A stretch of 64,000 nucleotides of DNA from Pelobates cultripes (Eukaryota > Chordata > Amphibia > Anura > Pelobatidae). Made by a program: the position numbers and the translations under genes. This document shows, one piece after another, positions 28,655 through 39,870 of the stretch (position 1 is its first letter; each line of letters opens with the position of its first letter). Where the stretch lies: contig OW240916.1 of NCBI GenBank assembly GCA_933207985.1, forward strand, positions 313,339,761 to 313,403,760. The letters are read 5' to 3'. Below the pieces are notes generated by a model. The model was not told the DNA's origin and did not search any database. It saw nothing but the letters and a program-made list of their open reading frames with translations.

Positions 28655-28804
28655 GATTATTATTATGATATTTATAGAGCGCCATCAAATTCCGCAGCGC
28701 TTTACAATGGGTGGACGAACAGACATGTAGTTGTAACCAGACAAGTTAATAACCCATTGTAAAGCACTACGGAATCTGATGGCGCTATATAAATAATAAT
28801 AAAA
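28655..28804. repeat. inverted pair of L2-type 3' tails
   Basis: 28655-28712 (ATTTATAGAGCGCCATCAAA then TTCCGCAGCGCTTTACAATG) is the reverse complement of 28752-28804 (CATTGTAAAGCACTACGGAA, then TCTGATGGCGCTATATAAAT), ending in ATT/AAT tandem units on both outer sides. The GGCGCTATATAAATAATAAT tail is the 3' end of the L2 family seen at 22255. This is two tail fragments in inverted arrangement, or a hairpin SINE-like derivative. Confidence 0.75.
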
Positions 28805-28905
28805 TAACGTATTTCAACAAGTAAAGATCACAGAATTCACTTTCGGAAGTTGTTTGTACTATGTTTTTGTGGGTTTTTTTTAATACTTAAAAGCAAACCT
28901 TAGGT

Positions 28906-29047
28906 CAGGGGTGGTGAACCTTCGACACTCCTGATGTTTTTCACTACATTTCCCATAATGCTCTGACAGCCATAATTCTGGCAAAGCATCAATGGTGATG
29001 TAGTCCAAAACATCTGGGGGGGGGGGGGCAAAGGTTCCCCACCCCTG
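28906..29047. mobile_element. short hAT MITE with 8-bp duplication
   Basis: 142 bp with terminal repeats CAGGGGTGGTGAACCTTCG and, inverted, CAGGGGTGGGGAACCTTTG. It is flanked by CCTTAGGT (28898-28905) and CCTTGGGT (29048-29055), an 8-bp target duplication with one mismatch. CAGGGGT termini and 8-bp duplications are hallmarks of hAT elements. A 14-base G run lies near its right side. Confidence 0.85.
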
Positions 29048-29055
29048 CCTTGGGT

Positions 29056-30379
29056 AAATACAATGTAATTTTTGTTCTTCAAGAGTAATTTCATAATAGG
29101 CATTTTTTACAAATTGTTTTGCTTAAAAAAAAAAAGAAAAAGGGAAAAATTAATATAAGGTAATTGGATGCACCTGGCATATGATTATGCAAAACAATGA
29201 CAACCGAGGGGTTATGATGATGGCATAAGATTTTTATTTTTATTTTTTTTCCTACGTTTAAAATCGTATACATTTTCAGTTATACTAGCTGTTACTCACA
29301 ATACAGTAATGTGTTTTTTGTTTGTTTGTTTCCCTCCCACCCCCCCAATACATGACTGTAGAAAAAATTAGGAGAGCCCAGGTCACAACAGAAGTATGGT
29401 TATAGCATATTGTTAACTATAGCGTTAGGAATTACTCTCCTCCCTTCCCTCCCGTTTGCTATACAATTGATAAAATATAGGGTTTTGCTAACCTTTTTCC
29501 AGCACCGAGGTTTCCTCAGTTTACCCCGATATTATCGAGGTGACATGGCTCCTCACCCGGACCGCCAATCGAGCTTGTATCCAAAGTTCCTCATAGAATA
29601 GCATAGCTTTCCTATTAGCGGCAGTTACGCGACTGTGTACTTCTGACTTGCATCATAAAATATGTTGGTTTTCAAATTTTGTGTATTAGACACCATTATT
29701 TTCATGTGATTTGTGTTTCAGATCCAATATATTTATATTTATTTTTAATTTCTTACAGCATGTCTTTATGCTGATGGAAAGTGAATGAAAACTGCTCCCT
29801 CTGTAGAGTTCATATGCTACAGAAAATAATTTAATTCCTTGATTAATTAAAACTTTTCCCTCGCAGAGCATGTACAGTGTTCATATTGCGTTTTATGTTT
29901 TCATTGTTTAAATAACTCTATATTTATAATTTAGCAGGATTTGTAGAATATATTTAAGCATTTATGTAGCCTTCAGCGCTCATCTCAGCTGATAAACAAA
30001 ATATAATGCTGTAAAAAATGATTTTCTTTATGCAAAGACACTTTGATTTAGAAATCAAAATGTAAATTTATTAAACTATACTCTGCATTTAGCCATTGTT
30101 AATTTCAGTCCTTTGATTAGTGGTTGTCAGACTGAATTTTCATATAAAACATTATAATAAACAACTGCTAAATGCTGAAATGAAAATAACTGCAGTGAAA
30201 TTCAGTCTTTCTAGACAAAAATCTGATATGTATATTTAATTTTTGGTCAGAATATTAAACCTGCTTTTAATAATGCTAGGAACTTGTATGTCTATAAAAA
30301 AATAAAAATAAAATGCAAATAGTAATCATATAGAAACAAACAAACCGCCAATTCTATATTAAATTAAAACCCATTGGAG
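29056..30379. other. intron sequence, nothing recognised
   Basis: AT-rich, low-GC intron. 30055-30210 has an imperfect inverted look (CAGACTGAATTTTCAT / TGAAATTCAGTCTTTC). The 14 bases 30366-30379 are the left target duplication of the retroposon that follows. Confidence 0.45.
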
Positions 30380-30804
30380 CAATAGGTAGAGAGAACAGAC
30401 GACTTGAAACGGAAGAATAGGAGCTATCCACACGACACGCACTACACCGAGACACCTGACACACGCTATAAACATACACAGGGAAAAGGCAGTGGGAACC
30501 CTGAGATGTAGGACAGGGCACTGAGGCTGAACTAAAGGATTGTAACACCCCTATAAAGGAGGCGCAGTGAACCTCAGCGAATTAGACAACTAGGGGTCAG
30601 GCAAAAGGAAGTCTAATCACCAACGCATAGCTGCCCTAACCCTGAAGAGTATGCTTAGATGGGGGGTGCAGCCTGAATGATGTACTCACCTGAATTTATG
30701 TACCTTTATTTGTTGTTTGAATACTATTCTATGTCTACTTTCTGTATTACCTAATACTTTGAAAAATATTCTAATAAACAAAGATTGACAAAAAAACAAC
30801 AAAA
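30380..30804 (+). mobile_element. poly(A) retroposon with 14-bp target duplication
   Basis: The 14-mer AAAACCCATTGGAG occurs at 30366-30379 and again at 30805-30818. Between them lies a 425-bp insert that ends with AATAAA (30773-30778) and an A-rich tail (ACAAAAAAACAACAAAAAA). The left junction is TT/AAAA, the preferred nick site of the L1 endonuclease. This structure is diagnostic for retroposition by target-primed reverse transcription. The insert could be a 5'-truncated L1 3' end (its last 100 bases are AT-rich in the way L1 3' ends are), a retrocopied transcript or a SINE. Its identity is not recognised, and no open frame is convincing. Confidence 0.82.
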
Positions 30805-31250
30805 AAAACCCATTGGAGACTGGAGAAGTCAATATTCGTTGCATTTTCAGTTGAATTTGGGGAAACCACTTGAAACATTTGTTAGCTATTTTAAATGCTT
30901 TTGTTTTATTTGTTCATTGTAAACAGCTGAAAATCTGTATATTTTGACAGTAAAACTGATTTTCAATGGGGATTTAATAAGTTTTATTACAACTGGATAC
31001 AGTCTGCCTTCCACTTTGAGTGAATTTGATTCCTCCTCTGTACTGTTTGCGGTTCCCTCTTCCTACGTCATCCTCCAGGCAGGCATGGATCTCTCTGCTT
31101 GTGCCTTCTTCCTAGACGCTAATGGACTTGTCCGCCTACATCTCTCATGCACTGCCATTTGTGGCTCATAGACGAAGTAATACAGCTCTTTTCTCCCACA
31201 GGTCTTAAGAGGTATTAACGCATTAACGAGGACCAACATTAAAAACAGCC

Positions 31251-31792
31251 TTAAGAGAACACTGAATGGTGTCTTATTTCATTTTTTTTTTTTGTCCTAA
31301 ACAGCGCAGTCATTTAGAGTCCAGGGCTCCTTTGTAACAAAAAACCAAACCAGTAAATAGACTTGTTACCTGCAATCCCAGCTGAGATTTCCTCTTCTCT
31401 GCAGCCCGGTCCACCGCCACTGAAGTCATTGGTCTTGATGACCATTCTGTCTAATCAAATGCTTCTCTTAGAGAAGCATTGTGGAATTAATGTGCCTGTT
31501 TTGGCAATCACTGCAAAGCACCAATCAAATACTTCTCAAAGAGAAGCGTTGAATACAATGTTTCTCTGAGTAGTGTTGTGTAAATGTTCAATGTCCTCAT
31601 GGTGAACAGTAAGAACAGTCTAACTTGGTTCTCCCTGCAGAAGCTCCATCTAGTGGCTGTCTGTGTTACAGCAGGTAGAGCTGTGTTTAGCCCTTCAATG
31701 TAAACATTATCATACAACCAGAATGGCAATGGCATGGTCACTTCGTTGAGATCAAGTGGTCTGGGTGCTTATAGTGTCTTTTGATTTTTGAA
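31251..31792. mobile_element. T2-like MITE, diverged
   Basis: Left TTAAGAGAACACTGAATGGT; right GGTCTGGGTGCTTATAGTGTCTTTTGA, a decayed TTTAA end. The interior has the paired segments ATCAAATGCTTCTCTTAGAG and ATCAAATACTTCTCAAAGAG typical of these repeats. The ends are weak, so the borders are approximate. Confidence 0.5.
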
Positions 31793-31884
31793 CAATGACT
31801 AGCCTTCAGTGACTTCTCCTTAAACAGGTGGTGACACATATTTATATCTAAGCATACATAATACTGAGGAGCAAGCAGTGATAA

Positions 31885-32272
31885 TTAAAGGGACACTCCT
31901 GGCACTATAACTTCATGTCAAGTAAGTTGTTCTGGTTGAAGGAGATCCCTCCGCACTGTCCTTCCTTTAAGTGGTTAATGAAGAGTTTAGCCCCAAACTG
32001 TAGAAGATGGCTCCTGGTTGCTCTGCTTAGCAATGTCCTTTGTTGGAAATGAGCGCCTTCCTTTAATCTCTGTTATAAACTCTGCTCTTGACTGTAATTG
32101 AAAATAAGTGCCGGAGAAGCAGATATGTTTGTTTCTCCTTCTCCGTCGCATAGTGTGTCCTAGTTGTGCACAGGACTGGACTGAACAGAGATTTTATAAA
32201 AGACATAATATTTGATTTTAAATGTTTTATTCAGTAGTGTAATTTTTAGAAAAAGTGATGGTACCCCTTTAA
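31885..32272. mobile_element. T2-like MITE, probable
   Basis: Starts TTAAAGGGACACTCCTGGCA and ends GGTACCCCTTTAA. TTAA is present at both ends. The interior is not clearly shared with the other copies, so the right border is uncertain (an alternative CCTTTAA end lies at about 31974). Confidence 0.5.
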
Positions 32273-33182
32273 ATGAATATAATATGGCAACACTTGATAT
32301 TTAAATTATTTTCATATTGAGACACGCAAAGCAATACCCTGGATTGTGACTTTTTTTTTTTTTTAAATGGAGTTGTTAAATAAAGGGTGTAAGTAATAGT
32401 AATATTAAAAAAATATTGTGAAGAAGTGTTCCCCTTTAAGAGATGCACTACAAGCTGAAATGTACTTATCATTTAGCATCAGCTATAAATTATTATTTAT
32501 ATTTTTGCTAACTCATTACAGTTTATTCACCGATAGTCCCCCCTTAAATAAAACCAACAAAAAACAGCAACCAACTGAGCTGTAGCTGGCGTATAAAGCA
32601 AGTGTAACATACCAGGAGCTGTCATTAAAAACCGTGGCGCGTTCAGGTCACCACCTCCGGAGAGGCTGTTTCTTTAGAAACCCAAATTCTTGCATTCTAC
32701 AATGGATAAAGAAAAATGTAGATGATGACAATTAAAATGCAAATCCTTCTTACAAACACTTCAGCTTAATATGCCAGTGCCTCGGAGACTCAGCCAGTCT
32801 GCTCTTAAATCTGTTTAATAACCCTGCATTATCTTGTTTATTGTGAGCCATAAGTAGCTATACCTTGCTAAGAAAATTCTAATGTATATTTGTATCATGG
32901 AAGTCTCTCAAACCTTCACTTAACTCAGTGGGAAACAAAGTATATCTACCACAAAGCCTAATGATGTCGGCTCTGCACCAGAGCTTGAACATGTTGACTA
33001 TAAATATGCTATAACGTGAAAATAAATAACATTTTATAGCCCTCTTAAAATATTAACTATATCATTGCCAGAAAAGACTTATAGTGTTTTGTTATCTGCA
33101 CAGTTTATCCCTGTAAGTGAAAATGTATTATCCATTTGGGAATGGATCTCTACTGCTTATTGCACCAACAAGACAATTGCGC
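32273..33182. other. intron sequence, nothing recognised
   Basis: Plain intron. 32600-32720 is a more GC-balanced, complex stretch without repeat character. No gene is seen. Confidence 0.45.
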
Positions 33183-33423
33183 TATATGGACAAAAGTATT
33201 GGGACACATCTCTAATTCTTTCAATCAGATCCATTGCCAGAGGGATATAAAAACCTAGCCATGCAGTCTGACAAACATTTGTGAAAAAATTGGCTCGTTC
33301 TGAAGAGCTCAGTGAATTAAAGCAAGGTGCTGTGATAGGAGGTTCCTGAATATTCCTCCCCTCTAGATATTCTACAGTCAACTGGAACTGCTATTATTAG
33401 AAAGTGAAAGCGATAACCATTTT

Positions 33424-33789
33424 TTCCCAAAAAATAAGCCCTAGCTTATTTTCAGGGATGCTCGTAATATAAGCCCTATACCGATAATAAGCCCTAGTTG
33501 AGATCGCCGCCAGTTCACTAATCTATGTTCTTTGAATTTTTCCCGAACATAGATTTGTGGGATTCCATGCGCTAGTAAGATAATCTATGTTTAAAGAAGT
33601 TTCCACAAACATAGATTCGCGGGATTCCCTGCGCTATTGAACTGGTCTGTGTTCGGGGGAATTCCCCCAAACGTAGACCTGCTTTCTTGCACATGCTTGC
33701 TACCGTCTCCCCCCGAAAATAAAACATCCCCTAAAAATAAGCCCTGGTGCGAAAACTGATATAAGACCTGGTCTTATTTTCGGGAATAA
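33424..33789. mobile_element. non-autonomous element nested in the Tc1
   Basis: Terminal repeats TTCCCAAAAAATAAGCCC and, inverted, TTCCCGAAAATAAGACC. The motif AATAAGCCCTA recurs internally near both ends (33432, 33490, 33737). The unit carries near-repeats TAGATTTGTGGGATTCCATG and TAGATTCGCGGGATTCCCTG at 33550-33630. The superfamily is not assigned. Because it splits the Tc1, it is the younger insertion. Confidence 0.7.
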
Positions 33790-33839
33790 AGGGTAGGAAC
33801 AGCAGCAACTCTGCCTCGAAACCGAAAACCATGTAAAGT

Positions 33840-34560
33840 CACAGAGCGGGGTTACTGAGTTTTGAGGCACATTCTGTGTAAAACTTGCCAACACTCTGCT
33901 GATTTTATAAGTGAGGAGTTCTAAATTTTCACTGGCATTAATAGCATTATAAGAACCGTGCAACCGGAGCTCCATGGAATGGATTTCCATGGCTTAACAG
34001 CGACATGCAAACCTCAGATCAAGAAGTACAATGCAAAGCGTCTGATTTAGTGGTGAAAAGTATGCCACCATTGGATTCCTCCAGAGCAGTGGAAATGTGT
34101 TCTGTGGAGTGACAAATCCTGTGTCTCTGATTGGCAGTCTGCCGGGCGAGCCTGGGTTTGACAGATGCCAGGAGAACCTTACCTGTCTGACTGCTCTGTG
34201 CCAACTATAAAGTTTGGTGGAGAAGGTATGGTATCAGGTTTTTTTTTTAATGGATTGGGCTCGGACCAGTACTTTACTTCCAGTAAAGGGAAATCTTAAT
34301 GCTTCAGCATACCAAGACATTTTGGATAATGCTATGCTTCCAACTTTGTGGCAACAGTTTGGGGAAGGCCCTCTTCTATTCCAGCATGACAGTGCCCCAG
34401 TGCACAAAGCAAGGTCCATAAAGACATGGTTGGATGAGTTTGGTGTGGAAGAACTTAACTGGCCTGCACAGAGCCCTGACTTCAACTCCATCAAACCTTT
34501 TGGATTTCCTGGAACAGAGATTAAAAGTCACGTTTTCTCGTCCAACATCCATGCCTGACC
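33840..34560 (+). pseudogene. Tc1 transposase pseudogene, catalytic Glu lost
   Basis: The earlier frame gives PPEQWKCVLWSDKS, with the first catalytic Asp in SDKS (normally SDES). 34214-34558 gives GNLNASAYQDILDNAMLPTL, FQHDSAPVHKARS (second Asp) and LNWPAQSPDFNSIKPFGF. The family sequence at the last motif is [11 protein letters not shown]: here the Glu is Lys and the following residues are shifted. The N-terminal DNA-binding half lies on both sides of the nested insertion and is broken. Confidence 0.88.
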
Positions 34561-34730
34561 TCACAAATGCGCTACTGGATTAATGGGCAAAAATTTTCAC
34601 GGGAACACTCCAAAATCTTGTGGAAGCTGTTAAAGCTGCAAAGACGGGACCATCTACATATTAATGTCTATGTATTTAGAATGCAGTTTCATAAAGGTCC
34701 CTGCTGGTGTAATGGTCAGGTGTCCATATA

Positions 34731-36232
34731 GTGCTTGATAAAGACCTGGGTACAATAAACCTGCTTAACTTATCAGTGACATAAGATTTTTTTTTTCTTA
34801 TTTCTTTCATATAGTGCATTTTGTCATTGCCTGTAGAGTAGCTCAGTTGATTAACGCCCTAATGCTTTTTCTTAGAGGATTTCTTTAGCTGTTCATGTTT
34901 CTAAGGTTGACATGCATACAATTGAATTGGGTATATCTTATTACCAGGCATGACTGAAAGATACATTTTTACATGTTTATTCAATAAAAATGAGAATTGT
35001 CAATAAACTGAATTTTAAATTTAAGATCGGATTGTAGCTGAACAGGAAGCCTCGCTGTCTTGGAAAATTTTGCCAGTTTAGCTATTTTAACCAGACATTT
35101 GATTTTTAAAAGTTAGACTATAATCTGTCCTAAAGGTGGAAAAACAGCTTTTAACACCTTATGACAAAATGTGGCTTTTAAGTTAGATATTATGAAATTT
35201 TTTGTCTAGTCTATTTTCTTTGGTGTATTTGCCTAGTGACATCTTGCTTTGTTATACTAATTTTTTTTTTCTCTATCTCTTGGCAATATTGCTATCTGTA
35301 CTGCCGGGTAATATTGTTAATGCATCATTTATTCCACAGAGCCGTTACCAGTGCTTGTTATCCTCTGCTCAGCTTGTGTTCTCTATATTTGCCCATTATA
35401 TGCTCCAAAATCTCTTTGGGAAAATTTGACATGAATTATTCAGACCCATATTTGTAACTTAGATATTGGCCTTTACACAGTACTCCCCATCGTGTGTCTA
35501 GACTTTACAAATATCACCCATAATGCCAATTTTCTTGACACAAAGTACTTGCGTAATGCGGCAAATTTTGTTTGCCTTTTGTCTTGACACACAAACTCGT
35601 CAAGCAACTAGACTGTGTGAAATCTCCCATAATACCTTTAACCGTCATAAAAAACAAAACACCTTACCATTCAACCTAATTAACAACGTACAATAAAATA
35701 GGCAGAACCTTGTAAACTCATAGTGTAGTCAGAAGCTAATCTGCTTCCTTCAAAGGCCCAGGGGCAAAGCCCACAGTGAGGCTACACTATCCCCACAGTT
35801 TATCTCTACATTTTGGTAATGTCTTCAGATTAGTGAGATCATTCCACAATCAATCACAAGCTTGTTTAAATCCATTATATTGTAAAAACATAGAGAACAT
35901 ACCTGATATTCCTGGATTATTTCTTTCTATTTTTTTTATTTTTTTTCACCTCGGACCATCTTGAGTTTTTGAGAAATGGACATGCTATCTACACAAATTA
36001 TTTTTTGATCAAGTTAATTCACATATTGGATTACATAGAATATTGGAGTCATTATAATGAATTCTAATTGGTGGCTTAAGTGTCTGTATCTTTTAGCTGG
36101 ATTATTGCTGCTGTTTAAGTTTGTGGGAAATCTCTTGTGATTAGGGGCCGTCACCTGATGATCGTTTATGTGGCAGAGTTTTTAAACTGATATTGTTATA
36201 TTGGTGTTTTTCTCACATTATTGGGTTGCACA
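34731..36232. other. intron sequence, nothing recognised
   Basis: AT-rich intron. A 12-base match to a tRNA A-box (34839-34850) has no convincing B-box partner. No gene is seen. Confidence 0.45.
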
Positions 36233-36545
36233 CAGTGGCGTACATACCAGGGTCACAACTACGACCGGGCCCGGCCCACAAGGTGGCCCGGCCACCCTGT
36301 GACCCGGTATGTACGCCAGTGTGGCCAGGCTCTTCTCCTGGGGGGCCCAGGAGCTGGCCACCTCAGGGCCCCCAGAGGCTGCCCCTGGTGTCACCTGAGC
36401 GCTCTCTGCCCAGCTCCCTTGCGCGCTGCGTACTGATGCCAGAGCCGGAATATGACCGCAGGATCGGTCGCCGGGCAGCCCCACTGGACCCCAGGGAATC
36501 CCCTCAGCACTCCCAAATTGTAGTTGCGGGTTTTCCCCTACAGAG
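36233..36545. mobile_element. GC-rich repeat with terminal hairpin
   Basis: The left end forms a stem-loop, CAGTGGCGTACATACCAGGG (36233-36252) with CCGGTATGTACGCCAGTG (about 36303-36320). The body is GC-rich and unlike the surrounding intron. The right border is a guess, and the superfamily is not assigned. The open frames in it (36193-36570 and the reverse shadow) arise from GC content. Confidence 0.5.
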
Positions 36546-36744
36546 CATGCAAAAATCTCATTTTCATTAAAGAGTTTCTTAACAAGTGAACTATGGTTTG
36601 CTTTGTTTTCTTGGTGTTTATTATCTATTTATATTATTTACTGCTCATAACTTTTGGGGGTTTTAAAGGGCCGGGCACCTCATGAAACTCTGCTTGAAGG
36701 TGTGCTGGGTCCATCTTCATAACTATCACTATTTAGCAACATGC

Positions 36745-38627
36745 TAGGGATCGACCGATTTATCGGTTTTACCCATATTATCGGCCGATATTTGGTATTT
36801 TCAGCAATATCTGTATCTGCCAATATAGATACCGATATTGCCGATAATACATTACCGGACCACCGGGCTCATTACAAGCCTGGGGGGCCCAGCAAGCGGT
36901 TACTTACCATCCCAGCGGCTCCCTTCTGCTCCCTGTGTAAATCTCGCTGCTGGGAAGGAAAGTAACAGCTTGCTGCGGGCCCTCCCCCACCCCACTACTC
37001 AGTACATGCCACTGGACCACCAGGGAATGCCATAGCCCCCTCCCTGGCCAGGTAACATGCAGGGAGGGGGGACAAAAAAATTAAATAAAACAAATATTAA
37101 AAATAAAACATAAATATAAAAAATATTGGCCAATACCCACACTGAAAATACAACTTACATGAAATGCTGTCTATTTCTTAGGTAAAATGTTACAAGAGGA
37201 AGCTTTTTGCTTTGTTCCAGTGTGCCTGATCCTCAATTAATTGTTTGGTGTGCATTTTACAAAGCTTTACAATGTATATTAACCATTTGAGTGCCAGATG
37301 TGTTCATTGCAAAGAGTAATGACAGTGACAACAAACATTATAGAGATGATGATGTGTTCTGGTTGTTAATTTAATTCAATGCATTTTTATATCACAACAC
37401 TTGAACTGCAGCCTCTCCTGCCTTTTACAATGGGACCAATTCACTAAACTGTGAACAAGGTGACTAGACAGCTGACTTCAAACAAGAACAACAAAGCTGG
37501 AAAAAAAAATGTTGAGAAGAAAAAAATCATCCAATGCACACACTACATTATACGCACACACTACACACACTGCATTATACGCACACACTAAACACTCTGC
37601 ATTATATACACACTATACACACTACATTATACACACACACACACACACACACACTCTGCATTATATACACACACTACACACTCTGCATTATATACACACA
37701 CTACACACTCTGCATTATACGCACACACTACACACTCTGCATTATATACGCACACACTACACACTCTGCATTATATACACACTCACACTGCATTATACGC
37801 ACACACTACACACTCTGCATTATATACGCACACACTACACACTCTGCATTATATACACACACTACACACTCTGCATTATACGCACACACTACACACTCTG
37901 CATTATATACGCACACACTACACACTCTGCATTATATACACACACTACACACTCTGCATTATACGCACACACTACACACTCTGCATTATATACGCACACA
38001 CTACACACTCTGCATTATATACACACACTACACACTCTGCATTATACGCACACACTACACACTCTGCATTATATACGCACACACTACACACTCTGCATTA
38101 TATACACACACTACACACTCTGCATTATATACGCACACACTACACACTCTGCATTATATATACACACTACACAGTCTGCATTATATACGCACACACTGCA
38201 TTATATACACACACTACACACTCTGCATTATATACACACACTACACACACTGCATTATATACACACACACACTCTGCATTATATACACCCACACTACACC
38301 CACTGCATTTACTATACGCACTCTGCATTAACTATACGCACACTGCATTTACTTTACGCACACTACACACACACTGCATTCACTATATACACACTACACA
38401 AACACACACTCTGCATTTATTATATACACACAAATACACACCGCTCCCCTGTCTAAACACACTGCATCTACTACATGTGGCATGTATATTTTGTGCATTT
38501 ACCTTTAGAAATGGCTTATTTTTTTTAAATGGTAATTTGCCGATAATCTGTACATTTATCAGATAGCGGCCTGAAAGTTCACAGATTATCGGTATCGGCT
38601 CTAAAAATCAATATTGGTCAATCCCTA
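36745..38627. mobile_element. transposon-like unit with TAGGGATCGACC ends
   Basis: Left end TAGGGATCGACCGATTTATC, right end inverted TAGGGATTGACCAATATTGA. ATGC flanks both sides (36741-36744 and 38628-38631), a possible 4-bp target duplication. Subterminal ATCGGCCGATATTTGG-type palindromes occur at the left and GATTATCGGTATCGG at the right. The middle is taken over by the minisatellite at 37535-38420. It has no transposase. The superfamily is not assigned. Confidence 0.65.
37535..38420. repeat. minisatellite with 83-bp higher-order unit
   Basis: About 890 bp of CATTATACGCACACACTACA-type units. Between about 37708 and 38130 three unit types alternate in fixed order: one of 27 bp (CATTATACGC then ACACACTACACACTCTG), one of 29 bp (CATTATATACGC start) and one of 27 bp (CATTATATACAC start), giving a period of 83 bp. 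The outer parts are irregular. The 315-residue and 265-residue open frames across it are by-products of a repeat lacking stop triplets. Confidence 0.92.
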
Positions 38628-38631
38628 ATGC

Positions 38632-39746
38632 TCACACACACAGACACAAAAGAATGCCTACATATACACGTTAATGGGACATGCATTACTTCACAATCTT
38701 CTTTTAAGTGAGCAAGCAAAGACTTTTACACAAATATACTAACTAAAATAGAGAGAAAGTTTTGAAAAGTATGTAATAAACTTACTATAAACTTTGTTAG
38801 TTTGACTTTGTTCATCAACCCCCCCTCCTGCCTTTCTCTTACCATGCATGAGTTATTATGAGCACGCTTACGTCTTCCGCAAACAAAAAAAGCCAAGGAT
38901 GCTAAGAGTCAGGGAAACAATAGGGAAAAGGATTCTCTGCATCTGTGTGTACATAAAAGAAAGAGCGAGTGGTTATGGGACACACTTTTTGTTTTGGTCT
39001 AAAGAGAGGTATTTAAAGTCGGTATCATTGGTCTGAGTGCTTCTTTGATAATTTCACTGATTGTGAAAATGGACTACATTGCACTACATCTATGATATTT
39101 GGATGATTCAAGCCTAGAATGCAATTTAAGAAAATAGCTCTGTTACTCTTGACCTCTTAAGTGATGCGTGAATAGTAAGATTAAAGCTCAGAGTGATCTT
39201 TTAAATTGGGTTTAATTGATAACTGAATGAGTGCTTAGTTCTGGGTGATAGAAATCTTATTTTTGCTTTAACTGGGGTTATTATTTCATATAGCTCAATT
39301 AAGACTCAGCATAAAAAAAGGCAAGTGGTACATGTGAGCAGAGTCATCTATGTGTCTTCACGAATTTTTGAAAAGATGAGAAAAGGGTGGACAACGTTTG
39401 TAGAGAGGAAGCTTATTCCACTAGCTCGATACTTAGGATTTAAAATATATAAAAATGTTACATGTATTACTCAAAATTCCTTCTTATTTAACTTGCATTG
39501 ATGCTTTCTTCTGAACATTATTAGTGCTCACGTGGGCTTGAAAGATATGTAATCATCAGTACAAAATATTTATATTAATATTCATACACTTATTTCATAT
39601 TTGTTCTTTTATTCTTGGTACAAAGAATACTTCTGTAGGACAGATGATCACAGAATAATTCTTGTGCAGCCAACCGTCCCTTATGAGCTGTTAACTGCGA
39701 GTCTCGTTCTGCTCATATTTCACTGTCCATCTGTCCATTTCCCTAG
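38632..39746 (+). other. end of the 17-kb FER intron
   Basis: No recognised element. It ends with the pyrimidine-rich acceptor (TGTCCATCTGTCCATTTCCCTAG) of the next FER exon. Confidence 0.55.
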
Positions 39747-39870
39747 GTGGCGATTTCCTGTCCTTTTTGAGGAAGAGAAAGGATGATATGAAACCGAAAC
39801 AGCTAGTCAAATTTTCATTAGATGCGGCTTCTGGAATGGCCTATTTGGAATCCAAAAACTGCATCCACAG
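39747..39870 (+). CDS. FER: FER exon: hinge to HRD start
   Basis: This 124-base exon completes a split Gly codon and encodes [20 protein letters not shown] followed by [20 protein letters not shown], with two bases of the Arg codon of HRD at its end. It covers helices D and E of the kinase C-lobe. Phase is 1 in, 2 out. The acceptor is CCCTAG, the donor CACAG/GTATGA. The [13 protein letters not shown] segment matches FER ([17 protein letters not shown]) and not FES. The catalytic HRDLAARN loop is therefore interrupted by the following 19.7-kb intron. Confidence 0.96.

Larger units (their letters stand above)
33183..34730 (+). mobile_element. Tc1/mariner element with nested insertion
   Basis: Begins TATATGGACAAAAGTATTGG and ends GGTGTCCATATA, so the outer ten bases TATATGGACA are inverted repeats including the TA target. 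The interior follows a widespread vertebrate Tc1 family (for example TGGCAACAGTTTGGGGAAGG near 34350). A foreign block at about 33424-33789 interrupts it between GAAAGTGAAAGCG and AGGAACAGCAGC, which are contiguous in the family. Confidence 0.88.

Noticed and set aside
34839..34850. TAGCTCAGTTGA, matching a tRNA A-box
   Set aside because: No B-box at the right distance and no cloverleaf can be drawn; likely chance or a very decayed SINE.
36193..36570. Pro/Arg-rich open frames on both strands
   Set aside because: The segment is a GC-rich repeat with a terminal hairpin; open frames on both strands follow from base composition.
37620..38410. CRISPR-like regular spacing of repeats
   Set aside because: Units are contiguous without unique spacers and the genome is vertebrate.
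37509..38456. 315-residue and 265-residue open frames rich in His, Thr, Leu and Tyr
   Set aside because: They lie entirely in the tandem minisatellite, are open in two frames at once because the unit lacks stop triplets, and have no domain or start context.
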